A program made the position numbers and the translations under genes. Source: Hephaestia sp. MAHUQ-44 (GTDB taxonomy: Bacteria; Pseudomonadota; Alphaproteobacteria; Sphingomonadales; Sphingomonadaceae). Taken from it: 64,000 nucleotides of DNA. The DNA lies in contig NZ_JAMSLX010000010.1 in NCBI RefSeq assembly GCF_023806085.1, forward strand, positions 61,788-125,787, in the 5' to 3' direction. Under the pieces are notes generated by a model. It saw only the letters and a program-made list of their open reading frames with translations, searched no databases and had not been told where the DNA came from. This document shows, piece after piece, positions 36,301 through 44,300 of the stretch (the stretch's first letter is position 1; every line of letters begins with the position of its first letter).

Positions 36301-36928
36301 CGATGCGGCCGAGCGGCCGTTCCGCGTCGCGCGCGCGCGCCTGCACCGCGCGCGCGCGCTGTTCGGCATCGGCGCCGGATCGCCGCCGGGGCTGATCCCG
36401 CTGGTCACCGCCCTCATCCGCAAGGTGGTGAGCGTCATGCGATACGAAATCGGGTCGAGGATCGCGCGCCTTCAGCAGACGCGCGCGGTCGATCGGCTCG
36501 GCACCCACGGCGGCGCGGCGCGATGCGACACCGCGCCGCCACCCGATCTTGGCTTCCTTCAGATCTATGAGGTCGCGCATCGCCGGCATCACCCGCACGG
36601 CCTGTTCGCGGCGGGCGATGTCGTGCTGTTCAGGGCCATGCAGGGCAATGGCGCCGAAGACGATATGCCGTTCACCGAGGTCTATTCGGATTGCATCCTC
36701 GGTTGGGGCAAGCGCGTCGCGGGCGACGTCACGATGATCCCGGTGCCCGGCGGCCACACCAGCGTGCTTCAGGAACCCGGTGTCGCGGTGCTCGCCACGG
36801 CGATGCAGGAGCGGATCGACCTTGCCCTCGCCAGCTACAACCCGCCCGACCCGGCGCTCGCCCCCCCGCCCGACGATCGCGCGCGCGCCGATGCGCCGCA
36901 GGAAATTGCCGTCGAGTTGGCGCTATGA
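30395..36928 (+). CDS. Type I PKS module: KS-AT-KR-DH-T-TE
   Basis: A 2,177-residue single elongation module plus release domain. KS triad: C192 (TACSTS), H328 (EAHGTGTP) and H368 (KPNIGHT). AT: S641 in GHSMGEY; VAAHS in place of HAFHS suggests malonyl-CoA. KR spans about 1160-1390, with GGRGGIG and the Ser/Tyr/Asn set in FSSVSAVAG...VDYAAANAF. A dehydratase follows at about 1395-1690, with H1418 (EHRLTDGQALIP) and D1581 (HPALLDF). The order KR then DH is the reverse of the usual one. Carrier serine S1788 (LGGHSLL). The thioesterase has C1938 in GLCAGG, a cysteine in place of the usual serine, and H2121 (PGGHTS). GGAGG-type ribosome-binding site, ATG at 30395, 3 bp after the NRPS stop. Expected to extend the NRPS-bound acyl unit by two carbons, reduce and dehydrate it, and release or transfer it. 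Confidence 0.94.
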   Translation: MLQQRDESGATLVSTIGDNEIAIVGLACRFAGARDARDYWANLRGGVESIVPLADADLLAAGVDPRLLAQPNYVKAGAPLPDMDCFDASLFGLSPRDAAIMDPQHRHFLQCAWAAFEDAGHDPTAFAGAIGVFAGSGHNAYLSYNLLTNRRLVRDVGLFLLRHTGNDKDFLSTRLSYLLDLKGPSVNVQTACSTSLVAVHVAVQSLLNGECDMALAGGVSIDLPHGQGYPYQEGDILSPDGHCRAFDAGAQGTVFGSGAGAVVLRRLADARDDRDHIYAVIKGSAVNNDGAGKVGYLAPGVDGQALAISEALSIAEVDARSISYVEAHGTGTPVGDPIEIAALTQAFAQDTSDTGYCAIGSVKPNIGHTDTAAGVASLIKVALSFEHGELPPSLHHQADNPACDFARTPFVVNAALKPWPRRSGAPRYAGVSSLGVGGTNAHVVLGEAPITDHPGPSRPRQLIVLSAKSLSALDANSVALAEHFDAHPHADLADAAYTLSTGRRALPHRRILVAADAREAATLLRDQSADRVVTRECIIAGRPVAFLFAGGGAQHVAMGRTLYAIERVFAAAVDECFEELARFCDTDFRALLYPEPDRAAAAARALERPSIALPLLFTIQVALARLWASWGVRPAAMIGHSMGEYVAAHLAGVFTLGDALRIVSGRGRLFETVPPGAMLSVPLGEDDLRALLPPELSIAAINGRGLTVASGPVPAIDALQAMLAARAIETRRIPISVAAHSAMLAPILDDFRALLGTITLHAPEQRFVSNLTGDWIGSDEATDPEYWVRHLREPVRFTDGLDRLLDQPDGVLLEVGPGRVLSSLARQHVGRTGAGAVFNSLPHAEDATFDLDHMLSVAGQLWASGVAIDWHGYWRHERRSRVSLPSYRFDPQRHWIAPGAVEVQAQADPDEPLERRADLADWLYEPQWTRAALPPAEADGATALVFADALGLGDALAARLRAQGSDVALVRPGKRFHICKTGEFTVNPAIPADYQALVAHLSTRGRMPETICHLWQMTGDRRRRTAPRAIATAQDRGLFSLLYLAQALGENDPDVALHLMVVSDGTQRIADEAVPAPEKATSLGLVRVLGQEFPNIRARSIDLVCPPSSSARVRLAALLAAEAGATDDAETIAYRAAERWVQRIVATPAPVRADAPCTIRPEGVYLITGGRGGIGLTLARHLAGQYGARLALIGRSALPPRATWADHLARAPLDDPLALTLRQLLTIEAAGGIVLPITADVSDRGQMRRAVRTVRQQLGPINGVFHTAGCLDDGPLQLKTRAATEAVLTPKLHGTLALEQALAGERPDFLMLFSSVSAVAGLAGQVDYAAANAFLDAYAQARHNDDATRVISVGWSQWRDVGMAAALARQSDAEPALGPDTAMPIDHPLLTGWHRVSDETHVFTGQLSPATHWLLDEHRLTDGQALIPGTGFLEIARAAYAAIAPGPMVFSDVTFLAPFAVADGAARDIRVHLERRDASDWTLRIIGRSDAEAWQEHVRGTIAGLDAALPEPLDLGAIAARCDSTIPVDTIEHPPHLRFGARWQLVDRAQAGRGEALLGLTLPEAFRGDLTAMALHPALLDFATAGAQTLIPERDGSPAFFAPVSYGRVSLYAPLPGRIVSHIRLRPDGDASGALAIFDVTITDDAGTVLAAIADFTMLRLDDTAALHQSRAVAPAAKPRTTANDMVQDSQQQAMLPAEGMRVVEAILGGQGGAHILVSPHDLMPAIDRLRAPHRVRAADQGTPAALPAEAAPRTEAEALIAQMWGEMLGIDGGLGRSDDFFDLGGHSLLAVQFVNRLRKRTGKTVALGALIEASTVARLAAVFDPDSPVLDPDAVASDSPAADDQQPPQPALPGVTRLRAGNDPVSLFLVHDGLGETLLYRTLAFKLDGARSVYGLEPERNDDGQYRHSAISDMAAGHITRLRTLQPHGPYLLAGLCAGGVIAFEMARQLEDAGEAALFVGIIDAADVDAAERPFRVARARLHRARALFGIGAGSPPGLIPLVTALIRKVVSVMRYEIGSRIARLQQTRAVDRLGTHGGAARCDTAPPPDLGFLQIYEVAHRRHHPHGLFAAGDVVLFRAMQGNGAEDDMPFTEVYSDCILGWGKRVAGDVTMIPVPGGHTSVLQEPGVAVLATAMQERIDLALASYNPPDPALAPPPDDRARADAPQEIAVELAL

Positions 36929-37911
36929 GCGAGGCCGCACCGCGGATGCTCGTCTCGATCGTCAACTATTGCACGGGAACGCTGGCGGTGGAATGCCTCG
37001 CCAGCCTGGCAGCCGAAGTCGCCACGATGCCGGGGCTGCGCGCGATCGTGGTCGACAATGCCTCGGGCGACGATTCGTGCACGCGCATTGCCGCGGCGAT
37101 CGCCGCCAATCGCTGGGGCGACTGGGCTGAGCTGATATGCGCGCCGATCAACGGCGGCTTCGCTTATGGCAACAATCTGGCGATCAAGGCCGCACGCAAC
37201 CGCGCCGATCCCCCCGATCTGATCTGGCTGCTCAACCCCGACACGCGCGTCATGCCGGGCGCCGCCACAATACTCGCCGCCTTCATGCGCGATCACCCTG
37301 CGGCGGGGATCGCGGGCAGCGGCTTGCTGAACGAAAATAACGTCCCCTGGCCCTATGCCTTCCGCTTCCCGAGCATTCTCGCCGAAATCGAACGCGGGAT
37401 GCGGCTCGGCATCGTCACCGGGCTGCTCCGCAATCACCAATTGCTCCGGCCGATGAACGGCGCCGCAACCCCGGTCGATTGGGTCTCTGGGTCGAGCATG
37501 GTGATCCGCGCCGCGATAATCGACGCGATCGGGATGATGGACGAAGCCTATTTTCTCTATTTCGAGGAAACCGATTTCTGCCGCCTCGCGCGGGGCAGCG
37601 GCTGGGAATGCTGGTACGTCCCGCAAGCGCAGGTCATGCATCTCGCCGGTCAAAGCACCGGGCTGCACGACGATCAGCCCACCATCGGGCGGGTGCCGCC
37701 TTATTGGTTCGATTCACGCCGCCGTTATTTCGTCAAGAATCACGGGCGGCTGTATGCGATCGGGGCGGACATGGCGTGGATCGTCTCGTACCTGCTCTGG
37801 CGCGTGCACCGGCGACTGCTATCGCGGCCAGATCCCGATCCGCCCAACCTGTTGCGCGATTTCATCGCGGGCTCGGCGTTGCGGCCCGATCGCACCAGGG
37901 CCGTGCGGTGA
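36925..37911 (+). CDS. GT2-family glycosyltransferase (rhamnosyltransferase-like)
   Basis: A 328-residue GT-A transferase whose start overlaps the PKS stop (ATGA). Motifs are MLVSIVNYCTGTLAVECL, AIVVDNASGDDS, NGGFAYGNNLAIK, IWLLNPDTRV (metal site) and DEAYFLYFEETDFCRLA, the typical acidic segment of WbbL-like rhamnosyltransferases. C-terminal basic/hydrophobic tail. Strict coupling to the PKS implies a task in the same pathway: glycosylating the released acyl product, or placing it on a sugar carrier. This physical link is the best evidence joining the synthase to the polysaccharide machinery. Confidence 0.9.
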   Translation: MSEAAPRMLVSIVNYCTGTLAVECLASLAAEVATMPGLRAIVVDNASGDDSCTRIAAAIAANRWGDWAELICAPINGGFAYGNNLAIKAARNRADPPDLIWLLNPDTRVMPGAATILAAFMRDHPAAGIAGSGLLNENNVPWPYAFRFPSILAEIERGMRLGIVTGLLRNHQLLRPMNGAATPVDWVSGSSMVIRAAIIDAIGMMDEAYFLYFEETDFCRLARGSGWECWYVPQAQVMHLAGQSTGLHDDQPTIGRVPPYWFDSRRRYFVKNHGRLYAIGADMAWIVSYLLWRVHRRLLSRPDPDPPNLLRDFIAGSALRPDRTRAVR

Positions 37912-37914
37912 CCG

Positions 37915-38730
37915 ATGGCGTCGATCGCGCCCGATCTCCTCATTGCACGGACAATGGAGGCCCACCGGCTTGAACTCGACGTGCCGTTCGAAATCTGGCG
38001 GATCGATCTGTCGCAGGCCCCCGGCGAGATCGGGACCGTCACGCTATCGCACGCCGAACTGGCGCGCGCGGATCGGTTTCGCCAGCCTCGTGACGCACGG
38101 CGTTATCTGGCGGCACACACCGGGCTACGTCATATTCTGGAGGAATATTCGGGCATTCCCGCCGCCGCCCAGCATTTCACCCGCACGATCCATGGCAAGC
38201 CCGCGTTGACTCACGGCGGGGGCTGGCAATTCAACCTCAGTTATGCCGGCGATACGGCGCTGGTTGCACTCGATATCGATCGCGCGCTGGGGGTCGATAT
38301 CGAACGCGACCGGCATATCGCCGATGCCGAGGAACTGGCGACGCTCCACTTCACCGCGGCCGAGCAAGCGGCGCTGGCACGGGTTCTGCCCGCCGACAGA
38401 TGCCGCGCGTTCCTCACCGGCTGGACCCGCAAGGAAGCCTGCCTCAAGGCATGGGGTACCGGCTTGCAGCGCGCGCCGCGTACAGTCGATGCCGGGCTCG
38501 ATCCGGCAACGACGACGGTGCGGGCGGCCGATGCGCCCCCGCTGACGGTCGGCTCGTTCGGGTTGGAGGGCGGGCTGATCGGCGCCTGGGCGTGCACCGA
38601 TGGAGGCGCCGGCAATGGGTTGGGGTTCAATATGCGCCGCGCCCGGCCGCGACCACCCACAACGTTCGCGCCAGAATATAGAGATCGAACCCCAACGACC
38701 AGCGCTCGATATAGTCGAGATCGTAATTGA
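37915..38730 (+). CDS. Sfp-type 4'-phosphopantetheinyl transferase
   Basis: A 271-residue enzyme that converts apo carrier domains of the NRPS and PKS to their holo form using coenzyme A. Hallmarks: FNLSYAGDTALVALD, the Mg-binding GVDIERDR and the WTRKEACLKAWGTGL (WxxKEAxxK) motif. It begins 3 bp after the glycosyltransferase stop; ATG at 37954 is an alternative start. The last 104 bp overlap, tail to tail, the priming glycosyltransferase gene. The final 35 residues are arginine-rich and unlike the family, so they are probably a recent extension read through the neighbour's 3' end. Confidence 0.94.
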   Translation: MASIAPDLLIARTMEAHRLELDVPFEIWRIDLSQAPGEIGTVTLSHAELARADRFRQPRDARRYLAAHTGLRHILEEYSGIPAAAQHFTRTIHGKPALTHGGGWQFNLSYAGDTALVALDIDRALGVDIERDRHIADAEELATLHFTAAEQAALARVLPADRCRAFLTGWTRKEACLKAWGTGLQRAPRTVDAGLDPATTTVRAADAPPLTVGSFGLEGGLIGAWACTDGGAGNGLGFNMRRARPRPPTTFAPEYRDRTPTTSARYSRDRN

Positions 38731-40159
38731 GCCGGTGGATCAGCTTGTCCTCGGTATCGGTCTCGCCGCGCCAGCCGTTGACCTGCGCCCAGCCGGTGAG
38801 CCCCGGCTTCACATTGTGGCGGCGCGCATAGGATGAGGTCACGTCGGCGAACAGCGTGCCGCCCGCGCGGGTCGAGGGTGCATGGGGTCTCGGCCCCACC
38901 AGCGACATCTGTCCGAGCAGGACGTTGATCAATTGGGGTAGTTCATCGAGGCTCGTGCGGCGCAGCCAGGCCCCGAGGCGCGTCACGCGTGGATCGGTTC
39001 GGCGCGCCTGCGTGATCGTCTCGCGCGAACACGCATCGGCGTGCATCGTTCGAAATTTGTAGACCGGGAACAGGCGGCAGTTGAAGCCCTCGCGCATTTG
39101 CCGGAACAGCACCGGCCCCGGAGAATCGAGTTTGATCGCGATCGCGATGATCGCCATCAGCGGCGCGAGCACCGCCAGCGCCAGCAACGCGAGAAGCCGA
39201 TCCTCTGCGGCCTTGAGCAGCCGCTGCGTATCGGTCAACGGGCGGCGCTGCAACGCGACCAGCGGCAACCCCGCCATCAGCAGGATCTGCCGCTCGGTTT
39301 CACCCGGCGAGAAATGTTCCGCCGCGAGCCGGACCCCCACCGGGGTGCGCGCCAGCCGCTCGACCACGCCACGCAAGCGCGCTTGGGCCGACCAGGGCAT
39401 CGCGATGATGACCTCATCGACGATATTGGCGCGGATCAGCCCGATCAGATCGTCGATTCCGCCCAGATAGGGCACGGGCAGATCGCTCTGATCGGGCACC
39501 TCATCATCGCACAGCCCGATCAGCGACAGCGCGAGCCCCTCGGTCGCCGTCAAGTGACGCGCCAATGCGACGCCGGGCGCCCCGGCACCGAAAATCACCG
39601 CTACCCGGTTGAAGCTGCCCGATCCGCGCAACCACATCGCGCCGCCGACGAACAACCGCCGGCCGACCGCGAGGCCGACAGCGCCGATCACGAACCAGAG
39701 GATCAGCACGCGGATCGGCAGGATGTCGAACACGCCCACCGATCCGACCACGCCGACGATGAACAGCGTCGCGCTCAACCACGCGCCAAGCGTGCGGCGC
39801 CCCGCCTCCTGCCACGCATAAAGGTGGCTCGGATCGTAAGCCCCCACCAGATGACCCGCCCCGATCAGCAGGCACGCCGCCGCGGGGCCCAGCCGCGCGA
39901 TCCCGATCTCGCCGGCGCCGACCCCGGCCGGATTGGTGAGCAAGGCGGCGATCCAGCTTGCGGCTACGACGGCCCCGAAATCGAGCACATGCGCCACCAC
40001 CGCCGCGCCATGCTCGGGCATGGCGATCCGCTTTCGGCGATGGATGGAGGATGTGATGGCCGCCGGTTCACGCGCGATGGCAGCGGCCGGCACGCCCTCC
40101 GCGCGCCCAGGCCGATGGGGTCGCCAGGAGCCGATGGACCCAGGCGGCGCGTCGATCAT
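38627..40159 (-). CDS. Undecaprenyl-phosphate sugar phosphotransferase (WcaJ-type priming enzyme)
   Basis: A 510-residue polyisoprenyl-phosphate hexose-1-phosphate transferase that starts EPS repeat assembly on undecaprenyl phosphate. Four or so N-terminal helices (about 90-190) and a Rossmann-like CoA-binding domain ([19 protein letters not shown]) come first. The catalytic bacterial-sugar-transferase domain follows: [51 protein letters not shown] and [17 protein letters not shown]. The ATG at 40159 lies 10 bp after the GerE regulator's stop; ATG at 40021 would remove a low-complexity N-terminus. This enzyme marks the right border of the EPS locus. Confidence 0.93.
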   Translation of the reverse strand: MIDAPPGSIGSWRPHRPGRAEGVPAAAIAREPAAITSSIHRRKRIAMPEHGAAVVAHVLDFGAVVAASWIAALLTNPAGVGAGEIGIARLGPAAACLLIGAGHLVGAYDPSHLYAWQEAGRRTLGAWLSATLFIVGVVGSVGVFDILPIRVLILWFVIGAVGLAVGRRLFVGGAMWLRGSGSFNRVAVIFGAGAPGVALARHLTATEGLALSLIGLCDDEVPDQSDLPVPYLGGIDDLIGLIRANIVDEVIIAMPWSAQARLRGVVERLARTPVGVRLAAEHFSPGETERQILLMAGLPLVALQRRPLTDTQRLLKAAEDRLLALLALAVLAPLMAIIAIAIKLDSPGPVLFRQMREGFNCRLFPVYKFRTMHADACSRETITQARRTDPRVTRLGAWLRRTSLDELPQLINVLLGQMSLVGPRPHAPSTRAGGTLFADVTSSYARRHNVKPGLTGWAQVNGWRGETDTEDKLIHRLNYDLDYIERWSLGFDLYILARTLWVVAAGRGAY

Positions 40160-40169
40160 CGGCAGGCAT

Positions 40170-40451
40170 TCATTCGGGCCCGAAGCCGTTAACCAGACGC
40201 AGCGTCTGCCGGTCGGCCGGGTCGTCGTTCTCCAGATCGAGTATCCCGAGCTGGATGACATGCGCGATCATATGCGCGCGGTTGCGCGTCCGGGTTTTCA
40301 GCCGGGCATTTTCGATGTGGCGTTCGACCGTAGATTTGGCGATCGCCAGATGATGGGCGACTTCCTTCGCCGACATCCCGCGAGCAATCAAGTCAAGGAC
40401 CTGAATTTCTCTTGACGTTAACTGCGTCAACTCATGAACATTTCTCGGCAT
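40170..40451 (-). CDS. Stand-alone LuxR/GerE DNA-binding regulator
   Basis: A 93-residue protein that is almost only a GerE helix-turn-helix: LTSREIQVLDLIARGMSAKEVAHHLAIAKSTVERHIENARLKTRTRNRAHMI. There is no receiver, autoinducer or PAS domain, so its input must come through expression level, dimer partners or another protein. It lies 10 bp upstream of the priming transferase and is likely co-transcribed with it. It closely resembles the divergent 93-residue gene at 40786; both share TVERHI..RLKTRTRNR. Confidence 0.9.
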   Translation of the reverse strand: MPRNVHELTQLTSREIQVLDLIARGMSAKEVAHHLAIAKSTVERHIENARLKTRTRNRAHMIAHVIQLGILDLENDDPADRQTLRLVNGFGPE

Positions 40452-40785
40452 ACACTACACCACCATCGTTCTGGACGGCAATCGTGCCCCAAACGGGGGC
40501 AGAAATAAATGCAGGAGCAGCAAGAAATTTCTAAGTGGGTATTTTCCGCAATATGTTTCGCTCTATTACTCGGACCATTTGTCGCTTTCCTACAAAATCG
40601 TCATTCTTGGTTAGGGCTTTACCACAGGTGTATTTTCACATACGTTCATCGTGCGCAGAGATTCCGTGATGACGTGGGATCGAGTCGGGCGGTTGAGGCG
40701 CATCGGGGCGACGCTAAACGCAGCGTCGTCGAAAAGAAGGGAGTGCTGCCACACACCTCGACCCTCAGGTTGGATTGGAACGACC
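40452..40785. promoter_or_regulatory. Divergent promoter region between paired GerE regulators
   Basis: This 334-bp region is AT-richer than its neighbours between 40500 and 40660. A hairpin, TGCCCC (40485-40490) and GGGGCA (40496-40501) with a 5-base loop, lies 35-50 bp upstream of the minus-strand regulator. A frame beginning at 40509 (MQEQQEISKWVFSAICFALL) would encode one membrane helix, but it runs into the next gene in the wrong frame, so it is not called. Both regulators may bind here and control each other. Confidence 0.45.
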
Positions 40786-41067
40786 ATGAACGAACGTCAC
40801 GCACCCAGCGAATGGCTGACGGCAAGGGAGATGCAGGTTCTTCAATCTGTCGCTCTCGGCTTCTCCGCAAAGGAGATCGCCAAACACCTTCTCATCGCCC
40901 CGCGCACGGTGGAGCGCCATATCGACCACATCCGGCTTAAGACGAGAACGCGCAACAGATCTCATATGGTCGCCTTTGCGCTGACCAACGGGATGATCGG
41001 CGACGACACGCCAACCGTCGATCGTCCCCGGCACAACCAAAGCGATCTCTTTTCATACATGATGTGA
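40786..41067 (+). CDS. Stand-alone LuxR/GerE DNA-binding regulator, paralogue of the previous one
   Basis: A 93-residue GerE-only protein: LTAREMQVLQSVALGFSAKEIAKHLLIAPRTVERHIDHIRLKTRTRNRSHMV. It has the same length as the divergent neighbour and over half of the core positions are identical, which points to duplication. The ATG at 40786 was chosen over the frame opening at 40651 because family similarity begins only at about residue 9 of the shorter form. No sensor domain. It could act with its twin as a homo- or heterodimer on the EPS and NRPS-PKS promoters. Confidence 0.85.
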   Translation: MNERHAPSEWLTAREMQVLQSVALGFSAKEIAKHLLIAPRTVERHIDHIRLKTRTRNRSHMVAFALTNGMIGDDTPTVDRPRHNQSDLFSYMM

Positions 41068-41321
41068 GGCGGGGACGCCGTTTCGTCATATTGGATCGGG
41101 CCGGGGTCGCGCCAGGCCCACCCACTATGTCGGCCACGGCATCGCGCTGATCCAGATCATGGGGGAGCCTTCCGCCTGTCGTTCAACGGCGCTTGGCAGC
41201 GCCGGGGTTTGCACAGGCTCCATCCCCCATGGTCTGAAGCGCCAGCACGCGGTTTTGTCCACGCGTCCGGCGCCAGCCCTCCCTACCCGACATGTCACCG
41301 CGCGTCGCGCATTCCCGACGT
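41068..41321. other. Intergenic stretch with no recognisable gene
   Basis: About 250 bp between the right-hand GerE gene and the terminator of the TonB receptor operon. No frame with convincing codon use or similarity was seen, and no repeat. It marks the break between the EPS supercluster and the polysaccharide-utilisation genes. Confidence 0.5.
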
Positions 41322-41356
41322 AAAAAAACAGGGTGACCGGCCAAAGCCGATCACCC
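41322..41356 (-). terminator. Rho-independent terminator of the TonB receptor gene
   Basis: Read on the minus strand, the stem GGGTGATCGGC / GCCGGTCACCC (one mismatch) closes on a 4-base loop and is followed by a run of seven T. It lies about 40 bp beyond the receptor stop. This is a textbook intrinsic terminator. Confidence 0.85.
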
Positions 41357-41395
41357 CGAGGAGGAAGATCTGCGGCGGCCGCGTGCCGCCGATCG

Positions 41396-44300
41396 TCAGA
41401 AGCGGCCGCGGATACCCACCAGCACCGTGCGCCCCGGATTGTAGTGGTTGAAGGTCGCGTTCGGGAACTGGAAGTAGCTGCTCTGGGCTTCCTTGGTGAT
41501 GTTGATCACGTTGAGCGTCAGGCTCGGCAGATAATCGTTGCCGAAAATCTTGCCGAGATCGACGCTGCCCGAGAAATCGAGCTGGCTGTAGTCGTTGCCG
41601 AAAATCGCCGCATCGGGAATGCCATTCTGGTTGAGGCCCGATCCTTGCGACCCCTCGTTGAACGTATAGCTCAACCGTCCCATCAAGCCGTTGCCTTCAT
41701 AATAACCCGTCAGCACATAGGTGGTCGGCGACACGCCCAGCGCAACCGCCGGCGCGCCCTCGCCTTCGCCCTTCTGATCGATGATGGTCAGGTTGCCCTG
41801 CACACCGAAGCCGCGAACGCCGATATAGTGCGTCAGGAAATCGAGCGGCTGGGTGATCTGGAATTCAAGCCCGTTGACCTTGAGCTTGCCCCCGGCATTG
41901 ACCTGCTGCTGGATGACGATGTCGACCGCGTTCGGATCGCCGCCTTGCGCCCGGGCCCGCAGCGCGTCCTTCTGCGCCGCGGTGAGCGAATCGAAGGTGA
42001 TGCCATAGGGGGCGAGGAACGAGAATGGCACCGTCCGCAGCCCGTTGACCGTGAAGCCAGTGATCGACTTGCGGAACGCCGCCACCGCGATCACGCCTTC
42101 ACCGCCGGTATAATATTCGAACCCGAGATCGATATTATCCGAAATGAACGGATCGAGCGTGTTGTTGCCAACCGTGCCGACATCGGCCGAGGGCTGGACG
42201 AAGCTCGCGCCCGGCAGCAACGCATTGGGATCGGGCCGCGTCATCGTCCGCGACACCGAGGCACGCGCCACCGCCTTGCCGGCGAACTCGAACGCGAGGC
42301 TCGCCGATGGCAGGAAGTTCGAATAGACGCTGCGCGTGGTCGGGAAGGTGATGATGTTGGGATAGCGCGCGCCGTCGGGAAGCGACGTGCCATCGGGCAA
42401 CGTATTGCGCGCATCGGGCACGCTGACGCGCCCGCCCACGATCTGCTCGGTGCGGACATAGCGAACGCCGCCGTTCAGCCGCAGTGTGTTTTCGCCCAGA
42501 TCGATCACCGCATTGGCTTCGGCGAACGTCCCCGTGACCTTTTCATGGATCAGGCCGCCATTGGCACCGCTGCTGCCCGAACTGACCTCGGTCGCATCGG
42601 CAAGGAAGCCGTCATAATTGGTCGCCTTGCGGAATTTATCCCAATCGACGGTGATGAAGCCGGTCTTGTCGGCCCGCAGAAAGCCGGGAACCGCCGCGGT
42701 CGGAACCAGCGAGCCGCCATAGGTGATCGGCGCGCCGCCGGCGGTGTAGTTGGTGCCGTATCCGGGATAGGTGGGAAAGCCAGCAGGCGGCGTCGCGCCC
42801 GGCTGATCGAGCCCGGTACACGGCGTGGTCGCGGTATTGGGGGCGGTCAGCGTCACGCTGGGATCGTTGCCGCAGACCAGATTCTGCCACGGGTTGGTGT
42901 TGTCGAACGGCATGATGCGCCGCATCGTATCGTCATAAGACCCGCCGACGCGCACGCTGAAGCGCGCCGCATCGCCGAACAACAGGCTGCCGCGGATGCC
43001 CTTGGTTTCGGTCTTGCGCTCCTCGCCGTTGAGGTTGAGGCGCCCGCCACCGGCCCATCCGAAATTGTTCGGATCGTTGAGATCGACATTGGTGTTGAAC
43101 TCGGGGATGCCGCCGTTGTTGACGTAATTCACCGTGATGCCGCTGCTGGGCGGCGTGATGACGAGCACGGTCGGGCTTTCGCGGCGGAAATTGCTCTTGG
43201 TGTAATTGAGCTGGAGATCGCCCTTGATCCAGTCGTTGACGATAAAGTCGACACCCGGATTGACGCCATAGAAATCGACCGTGTCGCGATACGGCCGGAA
43301 TTCGAGGAAGAATTGCGAATTGAGATAGGTGCCGCCGGTAACGACGCAACCGTCGCTGCAATCCTCGCGATCATAGGTGGTGTTGGTCGGGATGGTCGCG
43401 CCGTTGCGCACCACCCAGTCGATGTCCGAGCGGTTGAAGTCGGTCGTGCGCTTGGCATACATGCCGTCGACATAGAAATGGAAAGCATCGCTGGGCCGCC
43501 ATTCGAGCGACGCGATGTAATTCTGCCGCGTGCGCGATCCCTCTTCGTAGCGCGGGCGGCCAAGGCGCGGCAGGATGCCGTTGTCGATCTGATCGATCGT
43601 CGCGCCCGGATTATGCGCAAGCAGGAACGCTTCGTCGATCGTGTCGCCGACGGTGAGCCCACCGCCCGCATTGACGGGAACCGTCCCCGGAATCGTCCAG
43701 TTGCCGCCGCCGGTCGGGTTGCGCGAGCCCGCGCGCTGTGCCGCGGTGAGATTGGGATTGGTGAAGCCGATCGTCTCATAGCCATCGACGACGAACTTGC
43801 TCTTGACCGCCGCCGCGCCGACCAGAATGCCGAAATTGCCGAAGGTGGTGCTCGCCACGATATTGCCGCGATACCCCCATTTGTCGGCAAGGCTGACCTT
43901 CGAGCCTTGCAGCCCATAGCTGACATAGGTCTTGGGATTGTCGAACGGCCGGGCCGAGCGCAGGTTCACGGTGCCCGCCGCGCCGCCTTCAAGCTGGCTC
44001 GCCGTCGGCGACTTGCTGACCGTGAGCTGGGTGAACAATTCGGTCGGCAGCAGATCGAGATCGACCTCGCGGTTGGTGCTCTGCGCATCGAAACGCACCG
44101 ACGCGATCGCGACCGGCGCCCCGTTGAGCAACACCCGCGTGAAATTGGTGCCGAGGCCACGGATCGCAACGTTCGATCCTTCGCCGGTCACTTCGCGCGA
44201 AATCGTGACACCGGGAATCCGGTTCACCGATTCGGCGATGTTGGTATCGGGGAATTTGCCGATATCCTCGGCGAAGATCGTGTCGGTGAAGCCGATCGCC

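Noticed and set aside
32549..36757. A 1,402-codon open frame antisense to the PKS gene
   Set aside because: Its product is a low-complexity Arg/His/Asp-rich string without family similarity, and it mirrors the PKS reading frame in GC-rich DNA. Similar antisense frames cover 27101-29290 and 58660-62145.
40509..40700. Possible small membrane protein (MQEQQEISKWVFSAICFALLLGP) in the GerE intergenic region
   Set aside because: One plausible helix, but the frame then runs through the next gene out of phase with arginine-rich nonsense. No good conservation argument can be made by eye.
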